Both the position numbers and the translations under genes were made by a program. The notes beneath the pieces are model-generated. The model saw only the letters and a list, made by a program, of their open reading frames with translations. It was not told the origin of the DNA and did not search any database. A stretch of 64,000 nucleotides of DNA from Bacillota bacterium. Its GTDB lineage: Bacteria > Armatimonadota > HRBIN16. The DNA lies in assembly GCA_023511455.1 (NCBI GenBank), contig JAIMBJ010000007.1, positions 62,001 through 126,000 on the forward strand. The letters run 5' to 3'. Position 1 is the first letter of the stretch, and every line of letters begins with the position of its first letter. Of this stretch, positions 50,930-59,754 are shown one piece after another.

Positions 50930-53900
50930 CTACCGCATGAGCATCTCGATCGCTTTGTCCAGCTGAGGGTCGCGCTCAGCCAGCCAGTCGTCCGGGCTTA
51001 TCCACACCTGAACATCTGGCTTCTCGCCGATGTTCTCCATCGGTGTACCGTCCAGACGGTATACGCCGCTCTGCGGCATGCGCGCGCCTGTGCCGTCCAC
51101 CAGCTGCAGTCCCCACGTCCAGATAACGTAGCCGGGCGTGGGCATACCCACCAGCTTCGCCAGCCCTTTGGCGCGCATGGCGTATGGGAACATCTCGGCG
51201 TTCGAGTAGCTGTGTTCGTTCATCAGCACGATGATGGGCTTATCCCAGGCACGACTGGGGGCAGGCTCCACAGCTCCATCACGCGGGCGGTAGAAACCGT
51301 GCGGTTTACGTTCCAGCCAGTCCACCAGCGTATCGGAGATATTGCCGCCGCCGTTGAACCGCACGTCGATAATCATCGCCTGCTTGCCGACTACCTGTTC
51401 GTACACCTCTCGCTCGAATCGCACCTGATTACTGAAGCCCATACCGGAGATATGCACATAGCCGATTTTTCTTCCGCTCTTCTCATCGGTGTACTTGCGC
51501 AGCCGCTCGATGCGGTTGCGATAGATGAGGTCGCTCCACTCGCCACTGCTCAACACGCGGTACTTCACCACGCGCGCGCCATCCTTACTCGGCCTGGAAT
51601 TGACCAGAAACTCGAACTCGCGCTCCTGCTTATCGTTAATCAGCCTCCACAGGTTCTCGTCGAGAGTGACATCCTGCCCGTTAATCGCCAGCACATACTC
51701 ACCCTCACGGATGCGTGTTTGCGGGTATGAGCCAGGCGCGCCCTGCGGCACCTTAGCCACCTTGATGCCGGGACCCTCGTAGCTGTAGTCGAACGTGAAG
51801 CCCAAATGAGGTGTCACCGGACTGGGGTTGCCACCGGCCGCAGGTGATACCTCCGAGTGGGAGGCTTCCAGCTCCCCAACCATCATCTGAAGCAGGGTGG
51901 CAAACTCTTCGCGGGTCTCTACAGCGTCCAGCAGAGGTTCGTAGCGCTTACGAATAGCCTCCCAGTCTCTGCCGTGGAAGTTGGAATCGTAGAAGCCCCG
52001 ATGGTAGCTTCGCCAGAACTGCGTAAACGCCGCCTTCCGTTCGGCGCGCACGTCGCGGTCCCAATCCGCCGTGAAGGTCACTTTCTCCTGAGGGTTATTG
52101 CCCTCTAATTTCATTGTCCAAAGTTCCCCGTTGCGGATGAAGAAAAGCCGTTTGCCGTCCACAGACACACGCAGGCTCGATACGCTTCCACCTGTGGTTA
52201 GCCGTTTGGTTTCCTTTCCGTCGTACGATACCGACCAGATATCCCCTTCGGAGACGAAAAGGATCAGCCCCTCGCTGCTGACCGTGAGGTCTGCCTGCGG
52301 GTTCTGATTGACTACTTTGCGGATCCGCCGCTGAATGTCCTGAAAGTCTATCTCCACCAGAACTTTCTCTTTGGGCTTCTCGTACTTCAGGTCTGTATCC
52401 ACAGCACGGGCTGGCTCCTCCTTTAAAGGCAGTACGTACAACCCGTTGCCGTCGCGGTCGCTCTGGAAGAAAAGATACTTACCGTCGGGCGACCACGCGG
52501 GCTGGCTGTGGTACGCATTCAGTCGGGTGACGTTGACAGGGTCGCCTCCCGTTGCCGGCACTATCCAGATGTTCCAGGCCAGGTCCTCTCCGCGATAGGT
52601 GAACGCCATCCAGCGCATATCGGGCGACCATGCAAACTGCCCGCCGCCCAGGCCGTACCAGTGGGGGCCTGGCACCTTGACCAGCCTTCTGGTTTCACCG
52701 GTCTCCAGCGTGAGCACGTACAGTCCTCCCTCGCTGCCGGACACCCAGAAACCCAGCTGCTTGCCATCAGGGGAAACGCGCGGAGCGGTCACATCTTCGG
52801 GACGGTTCCAGAGGGATTTCACCTGCAAGGTCTCGATGTCCAGTTCGTACAGGCGTGTATTGAATTCGCGGTCGGAGGTGAAATAGAGCTTCTTACCATC
52901 CGCCGACCAAACGAAATCCGAATCATCCCCCGCCCAATCGGTGAGCCTGCGAGCGATTTCGGCGCTGCGTCCCGCCACACCTTTGGGCTTATCGATGAGC
53001 ACCGTCCAGATGTCACCGCGCAGCCCAAACGCGAAGGTCTTGCCATCGGGCGAAGGCTCGGCTTCGGTAACGCCGGAGGTCAATACCTCGCGTCGACGGG
53101 TGTTCTGCTTCTCGTCCTCGGCGGCGTACAGCACGATTTTCTGCGGGTTCCGCGAGCCCGCGGGAAGCAACCACAGGTCGTGTTCGTACTCGAAGGCGAT
53201 ATCGCCTGTGCGGAGCGCCACCGTCGGAAAGCGCACTGACCCGCCGGTGAAAAACGTTAACTGTTTACCCCGTCCCTCTAAGTCAAAAACCCACAGATTT
53301 GGAGTTCTGCTGGGGCTATCCACAATCTTGCCGATGGTGGTGCCCAGCTTGCTTACGGAGGGCGTTTCCTCACCGACCGTGACAGTAAGTAGGCTCTTTC
53401 CGTCAGGCAGGAACTTTGTCCACAGATGCTGCCGGTTTTTGTTCGTCAGGGCGCGACGCGTGTTCTTGACGAGGTCCAGCAGCCAGATTTGCGCCGCCGC
53501 CGAGCCAACATATCGCGGGCGCGTCCAGTGAAACCCGTACCGCCCGTACACCACCATCTTGCCGTCTGGCGAGTAGCTGGGGTAGTTGATAGACGCATAG
53601 TCCTCGGTCAGCTTCTTGAAGCGCAACGTGCGCACATCTAGTGCAAAAAGAGTGTTGTTTGTGGTGTCTCGCACTGAGGAGAAGAGCAGATACTTGCCAT
53701 CCGGGCTCCAGCCGTGCGCGATTTCGCTGTTGGCATGATAGGTTAACTGTCGCACCTCCCCTCCCTCTGCTGGCACCACGAAGATATCCCAGTTGCCGTT
53801 GCGCACGCTGGAAAAGGCTATCCATCTGCCATCGGGCGAGAAGAGTGGAAAGGCGTCCATTTCCACATGACGGGTGAGAGGCGTCGCCTGTCCACCCGTC

Positions 53901-54082
53901 GCAGGGGCAACCCACACATCCCCGCGGTACACAAAGGCGATACGCTTGCCGTCGGGGCTGAGTGCGGGCATCCGCGCCCCAATGATTGGCTTGACAGGGG
54001 GCACAGGAAGCTGTGCCCAAAGCGGCACTTGCGCCAGCGAGGCGCAAACAGCACACCACAAAACCATCCATGCTCGTTTCAT
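50930..54082 (-). CDS. Tricorn-like protease (beta-propellers, PDZ, S41 peptidase)
   Basis: 1050 residues. Signal peptide (MKRAWMVLWCAVCASLAQVPLWAQ), then two propeller blocks built of PD40 repeats (LSPDGKRIAFVY, FSPDGRWIAFSS, WSPDGKYLLFSS, WSADGKKLYFTS, WSPDMRWMAFTY) up to about 650. A C1-type helical segment (FWRSYHRGFYDSNFHGRDW), a PDZ domain (about 770-850, with VLAINGQDVTLDENLW) and an S41 serine peptidase domain follow, with the nucleophile in EHSYSNAEMF and the oxyanion region YVHISGMG...GGGNI. It degrades peptides in the envelope space. There is no Shine-Dalgarno before ATG 54082. It lies ten bases behind the MFS gene on the same strand, so it is probably co-transcribed with it. Confidence 0.92.
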   Translation of the reverse strand: MKRAWMVLWCAVCASLAQVPLWAQLPVPPVKPIIGARMPALSPDGKRIAFVYRGDVWVAPATGGQATPLTRHVEMDAFPLFSPDGRWIAFSSVRNGNWDIFVVPAEGGEVRQLTYHANSEIAHGWSPDGKYLLFSSVRDTTNNTLFALDVRTLRFKKLTEDYASINYPSYSPDGKMVVYGRYGFHWTRPRYVGSAAAQIWLLDLVKNTRRALTNKNRQHLWTKFLPDGKSLLTVTVGEETPSVSKLGTTIGKIVDSPSRTPNLWVFDLEGRGKQLTFFTGGSVRFPTVALRTGDIAFEYEHDLWLLPAGSRNPQKIVLYAAEDEKQNTRRREVLTSGVTEAEPSPDGKTFAFGLRGDIWTVLIDKPKGVAGRSAEIARRLTDWAGDDSDFVWSADGKKLYFTSDREFNTRLYELDIETLQVKSLWNRPEDVTAPRVSPDGKQLGFWVSGSEGGLYVLTLETGETRRLVKVPGPHWYGLGGGQFAWSPDMRWMAFTYRGEDLAWNIWIVPATGGDPVNVTRLNAYHSQPAWSPDGKYLFFQSDRDGNGLYVLPLKEEPARAVDTDLKYEKPKEKVLVEIDFQDIQRRIRKVVNQNPQADLTVSSEGLILFVSEGDIWSVSYDGKETKRLTTGGSVSSLRVSVDGKRLFFIRNGELWTMKLEGNNPQEKVTFTADWDRDVRAERKAAFTQFWRSYHRGFYDSNFHGRDWEAIRKRYEPLLDAVETREEFATLLQMMVGELEASHSEVSPAAGGNPSPVTPHLGFTFDYSYEGPGIKVAKVPQGAPGSYPQTRIREGEYVLAINGQDVTLDENLWRLINDKQEREFEFLVNSRPSKDGARVVKYRVLSSGEWSDLIYRNRIERLRKYTDEKSGRKIGYVHISGMGFSNQVRFEREVYEQVVGKQAMIIDVRFNGGGNISDTLVDWLERKPHGFYRPRDGAVEPAPSRAWDKPIIVLMNEHSYSNAEMFPYAMRAKGLAKLVGMPTPGYVIWTWGLQLVDGTGARMPQSGVYRLDGTPMENIGEKPDVQVWISPDDWLAERDPQLDKAIEMLMR

Positions 54083-54092
54083 AATACAATTG

Positions 54093-55355
54093 TTAGGAAC
54101 GGGCAGACCCGATTCCTGTTCGGCAGCTGTGGGCGTCATCCCACGGTGGTGCCGAGGTCTTAAGCGCCACACTTCCCAACCACCAGGCAACCATCGCACC
54201 AGCCGTCAGCATCAGCACGGTGGCGGTTACATAGGGTGCACTCATGCCCAGAGATCCAAAGCTCCAGCCACCCCCAAGCGGTCCTACAACGCGAGCCAAG
54301 CTCCCCAGCGATTGAGTGACGCTAAATACCTCGCCGCGCCGGTCGGCTGGGGCGAGCCTGGAAAGCAACCCGTCTAGGCTCGGTCCGGCAACACCGCCAC
54401 CCAGTGCCATCACCGCCAGCACCACCATCAGCCATCCCGTAGACGGCATGAAGGGTATCATCAATAGAGCAGGCGCCAGCAGGAGGTAACCACTCAGCAC
54501 CAGACGGGCCTCGCCGTAGCGGGCACTGAGCTTGCCCACCAGCCAACCCTGCACGACCGCGCCCACGCAGCCCAGGTAGGCAAACAGATAGCCACACTCG
54601 CGCTGGTCTAAACCGTAGCGATGTTTTGACAGCAATACAAAGGTCGATTCGAAGTTGGACACAGCAAAAACGGCAATAAACTGTACTATAGCCAAAAAGC
54701 CGACGTGTGGTATCGCCAGCACGCGCGGGAGGTCACGCAGAGGCAAGGCGTACCAGTCTCCCACTCGCCTGCGATTTTCCGGTGAGAGGCTTTCGGGAAG
54801 CCGAAAGAACGCGTTCAACCAGTTTGCGGTTGCCAGCAACGCGCCTCCGACGCCAATGGCGAAGTTATCTCCCCAAGCCCCCAGCACACCGCCCAACGCG
54901 GGTCCCAGAATAAAACCCACACCAAAGGCTGCGCCGATCAACCCCATGGCGCGAGTGCGCTGCTGCACCGGAGTGATATCCGAGAGATACGCCTGTGCGG
55001 TGTAAATGTTGGCAGCGGTAATCCCCGCCAGCAGGCGCGAAAAGAAAATCATCCAGGCATCCCTTGCGAGCGCGAATAACACGTACGATAGCACAGACCC
55101 CGCGATGCTCACCAACAATACGGGGCGGCGCCCCACCCTGTCGGATAACCTACCCCAGAACGGTGCGAACAGGAACTGCATCAGCGAATAGATAGCCTGA
55201 ATCATGCCGATGAAGGCCGGGGAAGCACCAAACGTGTCTGCGTAATACTGCAGCTGCGGGATAATCAGTCCAAAACCAAGCAGGTCAAGAAAGATGGTAA
55301 AGATGACCACCTTTCTCGCGGATTTCCATCGGTCTGGCACTATCACTTCCTCCAT
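54093..55355 (-). CDS. MFS efflux transporter (TetA/DHA1-like)
   Basis: 420 residues and 12 predicted helices. The loop 2-3 motif GRLSDRVGRRPVLL is the MFS hallmark. The DHA1 features continue with LLAGITAANIYTAQAYLSDITP, typical of TetA/multidrug exporters, and the helix-5 GFILGPALGGVLG. A second, weaker loop motif, VGKLSARYGEARLVL, lies between helices 8 and 9. The frame is open to 55382, but there the ATG overlaps the -10 box of a plausible promoter; ATG 55355 gives the MEEVIVPDRW start. The substrate is unknown. It shares an operon with the tricorn-like gene. Confidence 0.88.
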   Translation of the reverse strand: MEEVIVPDRWKSARKVVIFTIFLDLLGFGLIIPQLQYYADTFGASPAFIGMIQAIYSLMQFLFAPFWGRLSDRVGRRPVLLVSIAGSVLSYVLFALARDAWMIFFSRLLAGITAANIYTAQAYLSDITPVQQRTRAMGLIGAAFGVGFILGPALGGVLGAWGDNFAIGVGGALLATANWLNAFFRLPESLSPENRRRVGDWYALPLRDLPRVLAIPHVGFLAIVQFIAVFAVSNFESTFVLLSKHRYGLDQRECGYLFAYLGCVGAVVQGWLVGKLSARYGEARLVLSGYLLLAPALLMIPFMPSTGWLMVVLAVMALGGGVAGPSLDGLLSRLAPADRRGEVFSVTQSLGSLARVVGPLGGGWSFGSLGMSAPYVTATVLMLTAGAMVAWWLGSVALKTSAPPWDDAHSCRTGIGSARS

Positions 55356-55377
55356 ACTAAGATGACGCCACGCTGGA

Positions 55378-55407
55378 ATCATACCCCAACACGTTTAGCT
55401 GGAGCAA
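55378..55407 (-). promoter_or_regulatory. Promoter of the MFS/tricorn-like operon
   Basis: Minus strand TTGCTC (55407-55402), an 18-base spacer, and TATGAT (55383-55378), about 22 bases before ATG 55355. Confidence 0.45.
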
Positions 55408-55473
55408 GCGTGTTCGTAGAGGTCACGGGAGCGTTCGCTACCGTGCCTTGCTGGGCGTGCGGCGTAAAGAGGG

Positions 55474-57840
55474 CTACTGCTTCACCGGCTGCACCGGCTC
55501 CGGTATCCGATGATAATGAATACCCAGTTCCTTCGGCTGGCCGTACAGTTCGGGATGGATGTACTTGCCTCTTAGATCGCCCGCTTTGTCCTGCTCGGTC
55601 TGGAAGCCGTACTCCCGCACCCAGCGGTCGTTGCGGATGGCTTCCACACGCCACGAGACCTTCACGAACGGCTTGCTGGTGCGGATGACGAACTGGTTGT
55701 TCTGGATTTCGCGCACGACTTTTGCCAGCACGAAGTCATCGCTGCTGTCTATCACGGTGAGCTGGTAGCGAAAGTCGCGGTTGATGCTCTCAAAATAGTC
55801 AGGCAAGGTAATAGTGGCGTAGCCTCTGGCATCGGTTATCACGTTGCCCGAGTAGGCGTTCGTCGGCTTCGGACCTTCGGTGCAGTAGTGGTTCAGGTAG
55901 GCGTTTTCAGGGTCCAGCGGGTGGTCTATATGGAACTGCTTAATGCCAGACGCAGCAAGTCGCCCGCTGGCGTAGACAGCATAGCCCTCCGGGCTGCCGC
56001 TATAACCATATACACCGTAGTTCGTGCCGCCGGCAGCGGCGGCATAGCCGATTACACCAATCCCGGAAGTGCTGTCGCTCTGCCCCCACACGCCGTGAGT
56101 AACACCGCTAAGCGCAGTGCAAATGGCAACTATGCCCGCTCCCGTAGTGCTACCTTCTACCACATGGAGCCTTCCTTGGGGTGAGAGTGTGCCGATACCG
56201 ACGTTACCACCCATAATGGCGGTGCGCAGCCTTGTGTAGATGGTGAGATTATCGTCCGCGTCTTCCTCCAGATACACATGATCGCCATCGCCGAAGTTCA
56301 GGCGGGCTGATTGACCATACGGGCTACCCGGACCAATCAACCGCATCGTCTCCTGATCACCCGAAGTCACGGTCAACCGATGGGTCGGGAAGCTGGCTCC
56401 GATGCCCACGTTGTTGGAGAAGTAGCCGCGGCCTACAAAGTACCCTGCGAAGCCATCCGGAGAGGTCGCGTGTCCAAACACCCCGACCGTCAAGCCGTTG
56501 GGGGAGGTTGCAAAGCCGTAAACGCCACGCCCCTGCGGACTGTCACTCCGAAAATACCCTCCCCTGGTCTCGCCGCTGGAGGCGGTGGCATAGCCGACCA
56601 CTCCAGTCCCAGAGGGGCCATCGCTCTGGAAGTAGCCACCTTCTGGGCTACCGCTGGTGGCGAAAGCCCATCCGAATACACCAATCCCGTACGGGCTTGC
56701 GCTCTCACCAAACACACCGTAGTTGGTGCCGGATGTGTTGGACGCAAAGCCGAACACGCCACTACCACCCGGCCCGTCGCTCTTCCCGTAGACGCCAAAG
56801 GCTGCACCGGTGGTGGCAGTGGCCCAGCCGAACACGCCACGACCTGAGGGGCTTTCGCTCTGCCCCCACAAACCAAAGCTTTCGCTGCGCGCGTCGGTAT
56901 TTGTCACGCGGAACACCGCGTTGGAGTCCACCGCCGTACTCCCGCTAAACGGGAGCGTCAAGCCACCCACATTATCCGCCGCAGGCGACCACGCACTGCC
57001 ATCCCATTTTAAAACGTGACCACTCGTTGGAGCGTTGGTGCCGATCGGTCGCCCCCGCAATCCAGCCACAGTCGGGTTAGGATAACTCCCACTCAGGTCA
57101 CCGCCCGCCGCACCGCCGGGCGACACCCCCCAAATGGCGGTATTACTCGCCGAAGTAATCCGACCCTGCGCGTTCACGGTGAACACGCCCACCTGCGTCG
57201 CCGAACCGTAAGTGCCCGCCGTCACGCCCGTCCCGGACAACTTCGCATCGGTCACCGCACTGCTGGCAAGGTCCGCCGTGCCAATCGTACCATCCGCTAT
57301 CTTCGCGGTCGTTACCGCACCGTCCGCCAGCATCCCAGTGACCACCCCACCCGTCGCGATGGACAAGGTCGTGCCGGTTAACACCAAACCCGCTCCCGCG
57401 CTGTAGGTGGTGTCGTTGTCGATGCCATCGGCAAACTCCGTAGGCATCCCGCTGATGCCGCTCCAGGGGGCGGTCAACGCATATACCGCATACGGCGTCA
57501 CTGTCACCCGCACCCGCGGCGACAACGTCGTATAATTGCCCGAACCCGCCGGTCGCACTCCAATCTGCAAGAAGCGGTCACTGCCGTTCCACACTGCCCC
57601 GAAGTCCAAACTCACGGTAAACAGCCCGTTCTGTACAGAGATGTTCGTCCGGGTCAGTGTCGACCCGATTTGACTGCCTCCTGTAACCGCCGTCCAGAGG
57701 CTGAACTGGAAGTCATAGTCGCCGCTGGCAGGGATACCCGTGCTCTTGAGCATTCCCTGATAGCTGAAAGATTGCGCCAAGATGCCCCCGCTGCAGCTAA
57801 GAAGCAGAGAGAGCACCAGCGCGGTGCGTATGGCCCGCAT
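55474..57840 (-). CDS. Secreted repeat protein with GVYG/GVFG-type glycine-rich repeats and conserved C-terminal beta domain
   Basis: 788 residues. Signal peptide (MRAIRTALVLSLLLSCSGGILAQ), an N-terminal beta domain (FSYQGMLKSTGIPASGDYDFQF), a Thr/Ala-rich region (VVTGMLADGAVTTAKIADGTIG), and then about eight imperfect 25-30-residue repeats of the form GVFGWATATTGAAFGVYGKSD. An interruption follows (NNVGIGASFPTHRLTVTSGD), then a second repeat set, and a widely shared C-terminal domain with HIDHPLDPENAYLNHY and TLPDYFESINRDFRYQLTVI. The repeats recall trimeric fibre or tail-fibre shafts, and the C-domain occurs in many bacterial surface proteins. ATG 57840 follows AAGGAGGGT; the longer frame to 57948 is rejected. 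Function unknown; probably a cell-surface fibre. Confidence 0.8.
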   Translation of the reverse strand: MRAIRTALVLSLLLSCSGGILAQSFSYQGMLKSTGIPASGDYDFQFSLWTAVTGGSQIGSTLTRTNISVQNGLFTVSLDFGAVWNGSDRFLQIGVRPAGSGNYTTLSPRVRVTVTPYAVYALTAPWSGISGMPTEFADGIDNDTTYSAGAGLVLTGTTLSIATGGVVTGMLADGAVTTAKIADGTIGTADLASSAVTDAKLSGTGVTAGTYGSATQVGVFTVNAQGRITSASNTAIWGVSPGGAAGGDLSGSYPNPTVAGLRGRPIGTNAPTSGHVLKWDGSAWSPAADNVGGLTLPFSGSTAVDSNAVFRVTNTDARSESFGLWGQSESPSGRGVFGWATATTGAAFGVYGKSDGPGGSGVFGFASNTSGTNYGVFGESASPYGIGVFGWAFATSGSPEGGYFQSDGPSGTGVVGYATASSGETRGGYFRSDSPQGRGVYGFATSPNGLTVGVFGHATSPDGFAGYFVGRGYFSNNVGIGASFPTHRLTVTSGDQETMRLIGPGSPYGQSARLNFGDGDHVYLEEDADDNLTIYTRLRTAIMGGNVGIGTLSPQGRLHVVEGSTTGAGIVAICTALSGVTHGVWGQSDSTSGIGVIGYAAAAGGTNYGVYGYSGSPEGYAVYASGRLAASGIKQFHIDHPLDPENAYLNHYCTEGPKPTNAYSGNVITDARGYATITLPDYFESINRDFRYQLTVIDSSDDFVLAKVVREIQNNQFVIRTSKPFVKVSWRVEAIRNDRWVREYGFQTEQDKAGDLRGKYIHPELYGQPKELGIHYHRIPEPVQPVKQ
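56030..56980 (-). repeat. Degenerate tandem repeats inside the surface-fibre gene
   Basis: Imperfect units of roughly 75-90 bases encode variants of GVFGxAxxxSGxxxGxYGxSxxPxG. They run from about 56890 down to 56450, with a smaller second set at about 56110-55960. Similarity is at protein level; the DNA units have drifted, so there is no CRISPR-like regularity. Confidence 0.65.
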
Positions 57841-57966
57841 GGATGAAACCCTCCTTCGCCAAGATGAGGTCAACGGGAGGTGAAGGTTTGAAGGAGAGCA
57901 GGCGGTGAGTAACAGGAGGTATCCTCCGCCCTTCTCGGTCGCCGCCACTTCAGGTTGACTACAACA

Positions 57967-57996
57967 ATCCTAACGCAGGTCGGGATAAATTGTCAA
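57967..57996 (-). promoter_or_regulatory. Promoter of the surface repeat-protein gene
   Basis: Minus strand TTGACA (57996-57991), an 18-base spacer, and TAGGAT (57972-57967), giving a leader of about 120 bases that contains a GGAGG/CCTCC hairpin. Confidence 0.6.
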
Positions 57997-58075
57997 GAGG
58001 TTTCCGGGTGTTTTTGGAGAGAATGTCTCGGTGACGCGGAAGTTCCCATACAGCACGGTATGAAGTCTCCCCCTG

Positions 58076-58110
58076 AGGCTAGAAGCCTGTGGAAGCAGGT
58101 TTTGTCCTGC
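58076..58110. other. Two small adjacent hairpins in the divergent gap
   Basis: AGGCT-AGA-AGCCT (58076-58088) and GCAGG-TTTTGT-CCTGC (58095-58110). They lie in a gap of about 300 bases (57949-58247) which otherwise holds only the two divergent promoters. No coding frame is evident. Confidence 0.4.
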
Positions 58111-58174
58111 GTGGAGCGTCGCTTCCAGCCATCAGGGTGCGTATGACGTGGTTTACCCGACACCATCGCGTAAC

Positions 58175-58203
58175 TTGACATCTGGATGAAAAGAGTGTAT
58201 AAT
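58175..58203 (+). promoter_or_regulatory. Consensus promoter of the perR-peroxiredoxin operon
   Basis: TTGACA (58175-58180), a 17-base spacer, and TATAAT (58198-58203): a perfect sigma70 match. Confidence 0.85.
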
Positions 58204-58211
58204 GAACGTGA

Positions 58212-58232
58212 AAATAGGAACGAATACTATTT
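58212..58232 (+). promoter_or_regulatory. Candidate PerR/Fur operator
   Basis: AAATAG (58212-58217), nine bases, and CTATTT (58227-58232) form an AT-rich dyad around the expected transcription start of perR. The position and composition fit a self-repressing Fur-family site; the match to the known Per box is weak. Confidence 0.4.
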
Positions 58233-58247
58233 GTAACAGGCAAACGG

Positions 58248-58634
58248 ATGAGGAACACGCGGCAGAGACAGGTTGTGCTGGATATTGTTCGGAGCACCAG
58301 CACCCATCCCACCGCGGACTGGGTGTATGAACAGGCACGTCAAATCATCCCCAATATCAGTCTGGGTACCGTTTATCGCCTGCTAAACCGTCTGCACGAG
58401 GAGGGGCTGGTGGCTCAGGTCGATGTGGGGTCCCGAAAATCCCGCTTCGACGGGAATCCCGGCGACCATCAGCATATCGTCTGCGAAAAGTGCGGACGTA
58501 TTGCCGATGTGCCTGATGTGATCGATGCCACAGCAACACTGCATATAGAGCAGATAACAGGCTTCCGTGTGAGCACGCATCGGGTGGACTGGTTCGGCGT
58601 GTGTCCGGAATGTCAGGCGCAATCCACCAGATAA
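58248..58634 (+). CDS. perR: Fur-family regulator, PerR-like peroxide sensor
   Basis: 128 residues. The winged helix (TRQRQVVLDIVRSTSTHPTADWVYEQA, then SLGTVYRLLNRLHEEGLV) is followed by the metal-sensing domain HQHIVCEKCGRIADV with the first CxxC of the structural zinc site, and a C-terminal VCPECQ with the second. His and Asp residues of the regulatory site (GDHQHI) are present. The gene is followed within 33 bases by a peroxiredoxin, which argues for PerR over Fur or Zur. It is a cytoplasmic transcription factor, expected to be relieved by oxidation. It has a perfect promoter and an AT-rich dyad that could be its own operator. ATG 58248 has only a weak ribosome-binding site. Confidence 0.85.
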   Translation: MRNTRQRQVVLDIVRSTSTHPTADWVYEQARQIIPNISLGTVYRLLNRLHEEGLVAQVDVGSRKSRFDGNPGDHQHIVCEKCGRIADVPDVIDATATLHIEQITGFRVSTHRVDWFGVCPECQAQSTR

Positions 58635-58667
58635 CGGCATCCTGATTGTGAAAAGGAGGAGGTTCAC

Positions 58668-59243
58668 ATGCAACAGCAAGAGACTGTTTATTGCTGCAAG
58701 GCCAAAGTGGGCAAACCTGCCCCTGATTTCACCATGTTCACCACTGCCGATATGGACAAGCTCCAGTCGAAGGTTTCACTCTCGGACTATCGCGGCAAAT
58801 GGCTGGTACTGTTCTTCTACCCGCTGGACTTCACCTTTGTGTGCCCTACCGAAATCACCGCGCTCTCCGACCGTTACGAAGAGTTCGTGGCGCTGGGGGC
58901 GGATGTGCTGGGGGTGTCCGTCGACTCCGTTTATTCGCATCGGGCGTGGATTAACACCCCGCGCGAGAAGAACGGCATCGCCGGCTTGAAGTTTCCGCTG
59001 GCTTCGGACATCACGAAGCAGGTCTCGCGTGACTACGGCGTGCTTGTCGAAGAAGAAGGGGTTTCGCTCCGCGGACTGTTTATCATTGACCCTGACGGCA
59101 TCCTGCAGTACGCGGTCATCCACAACATGAACGTCGGGCGCAGTGTCGACGAGACCTTGCGGGTGCTGGAGGCATTGCAGACCGGCGGTCTTTGCCCCGC
59201 GGATTGGAAGCCCGGGCAGAAGACCCTGACACCCGGAGGCTAG
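58668..59243 (+). CDS. 2-Cys peroxiredoxin (AhpC/Prx1 type)
   Basis: 191-residue thiol peroxidase reducing hydrogen peroxide and organic peroxides. The peroxidatic Cys is in FYPLDFTFVCPTEITA (about residue 60) and the resolving Cys in TGGLCPADW (about 177). Conserved Thr/Arg and GLFIIDPDGILQY are seen too. A C-terminal tail with the Prx1-type WKPG motif is present, so it should be sensitive to over-oxidation. ATG 58668 follows AAAAGGAGG. It sits in the perR unit with a thioredoxin-like gene three bases downstream, which probably recycles it. Confidence 0.95.
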   Translation: MQQQETVYCCKAKVGKPAPDFTMFTTADMDKLQSKVSLSDYRGKWLVLFFYPLDFTFVCPTEITALSDRYEEFVALGADVLGVSVDSVYSHRAWINTPREKNGIAGLKFPLASDITKQVSRDYGVLVEEEGVSLRGLFIIDPDGILQYAVIHNMNVGRSVDETLRVLEALQTGGLCPADWKPGQKTLTPGG

Positions 59244-59246
59244 GCC

Positions 59247-59696
59247 ATGCCGCTGCGCATCGGCACGCCAATGCCTGACCTGAAGGGCGTCACCGGCTGG
59301 CTGAACGGAGAACCCGACTGGGAGGCTCTGCAGGGTAATCCTGTGCTCGTGCATTTCTGGTCGGTGAGCTGCCATCTCTGCCACGAGAACATGCCGAAGG
59401 TCAACCAGTGGCGCGACCTTTACGCACCCGTCGGGCTGAAGGTCATCGCCATCCACATGCCCCGTGCAGAATGGGAGACGGATGTGGAGACCGTTCGGCA
59501 AAAGGCTTTGGAGCTGGGTATCGCCCAGCCCTGCGGCATCGACAACCTGCACCGGGTAGCAGAGGCATTTGAAAACCAGTGGGTACCCGCCTACTATCTG
59601 TTCGACCGGGACGGCAATCTGCGCGGGCGAACCGCAGGCTACGCCGGTTTGACGATGCTGGAAAATGCGCTGAAACGTCTTTTCGAGACCCAGTGA
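59247..59696 (+). CDS. TlpA-like thioredoxin-fold protein
   Basis: 149 residues. The thioredoxin fold begins with LQGNPVLVHFWSVSCHLCHENMPKV, carrying a CHLC active site, and continues with LKVIAIHMPRAEWE and VPAYYLFDRDGNLRGRTAGY (cis-Pro in WVPAYY). There is no signal peptide or membrane anchor, so it should be cytoplasmic, unlike most TlpA proteins. It starts three bases after the peroxiredoxin gene and is therefore the likely partner reductant; a thioredoxin reductase is not nearby. A terminator hairpin follows. Confidence 0.85.
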   Translation: MPLRIGTPMPDLKGVTGWLNGEPDWEALQGNPVLVHFWSVSCHLCHENMPKVNQWRDLYAPVGLKVIAIHMPRAEWETDVETVRQKALELGIAQPCGIDNLHRVAEAFENQWVPAYYLFDRDGNLRGRTAGYAGLTMLENALKRLFETQ

Positions 59697-59699
59697 CCG

Positions 59700-59730
59700 G
59701 CAGGGGGCTGCAATGTCCCCTGCTTCTTTG
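59700..59730 (+). terminator. Terminator of the perR-peroxiredoxin unit
   Basis: GCAGGGG (59700-59706), a ten-base loop, and CCCCTGC (59717-59723), then TTCTTTGTG. A TATAAT at 59734-59739 directly after it may serve hemW, though no convincing -35 box is seen. Confidence 0.7.
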
Positions 59731-59754
59731 TGTTATAATTCCCTCTGGAGAGCC

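Noticed and set aside
55960-56890. Possible CRISPR array or phage tail-fibre region
   Set aside because: Repeat units are coding and drifted, there are no regular spacers or cas genes, no phage genes nearby, and the product has a signal peptide.
59713-59754. Upstream start for hemW
   Set aside because: It would begin inside the terminator hairpin of the preceding unit and adds residues with no match to HemW.
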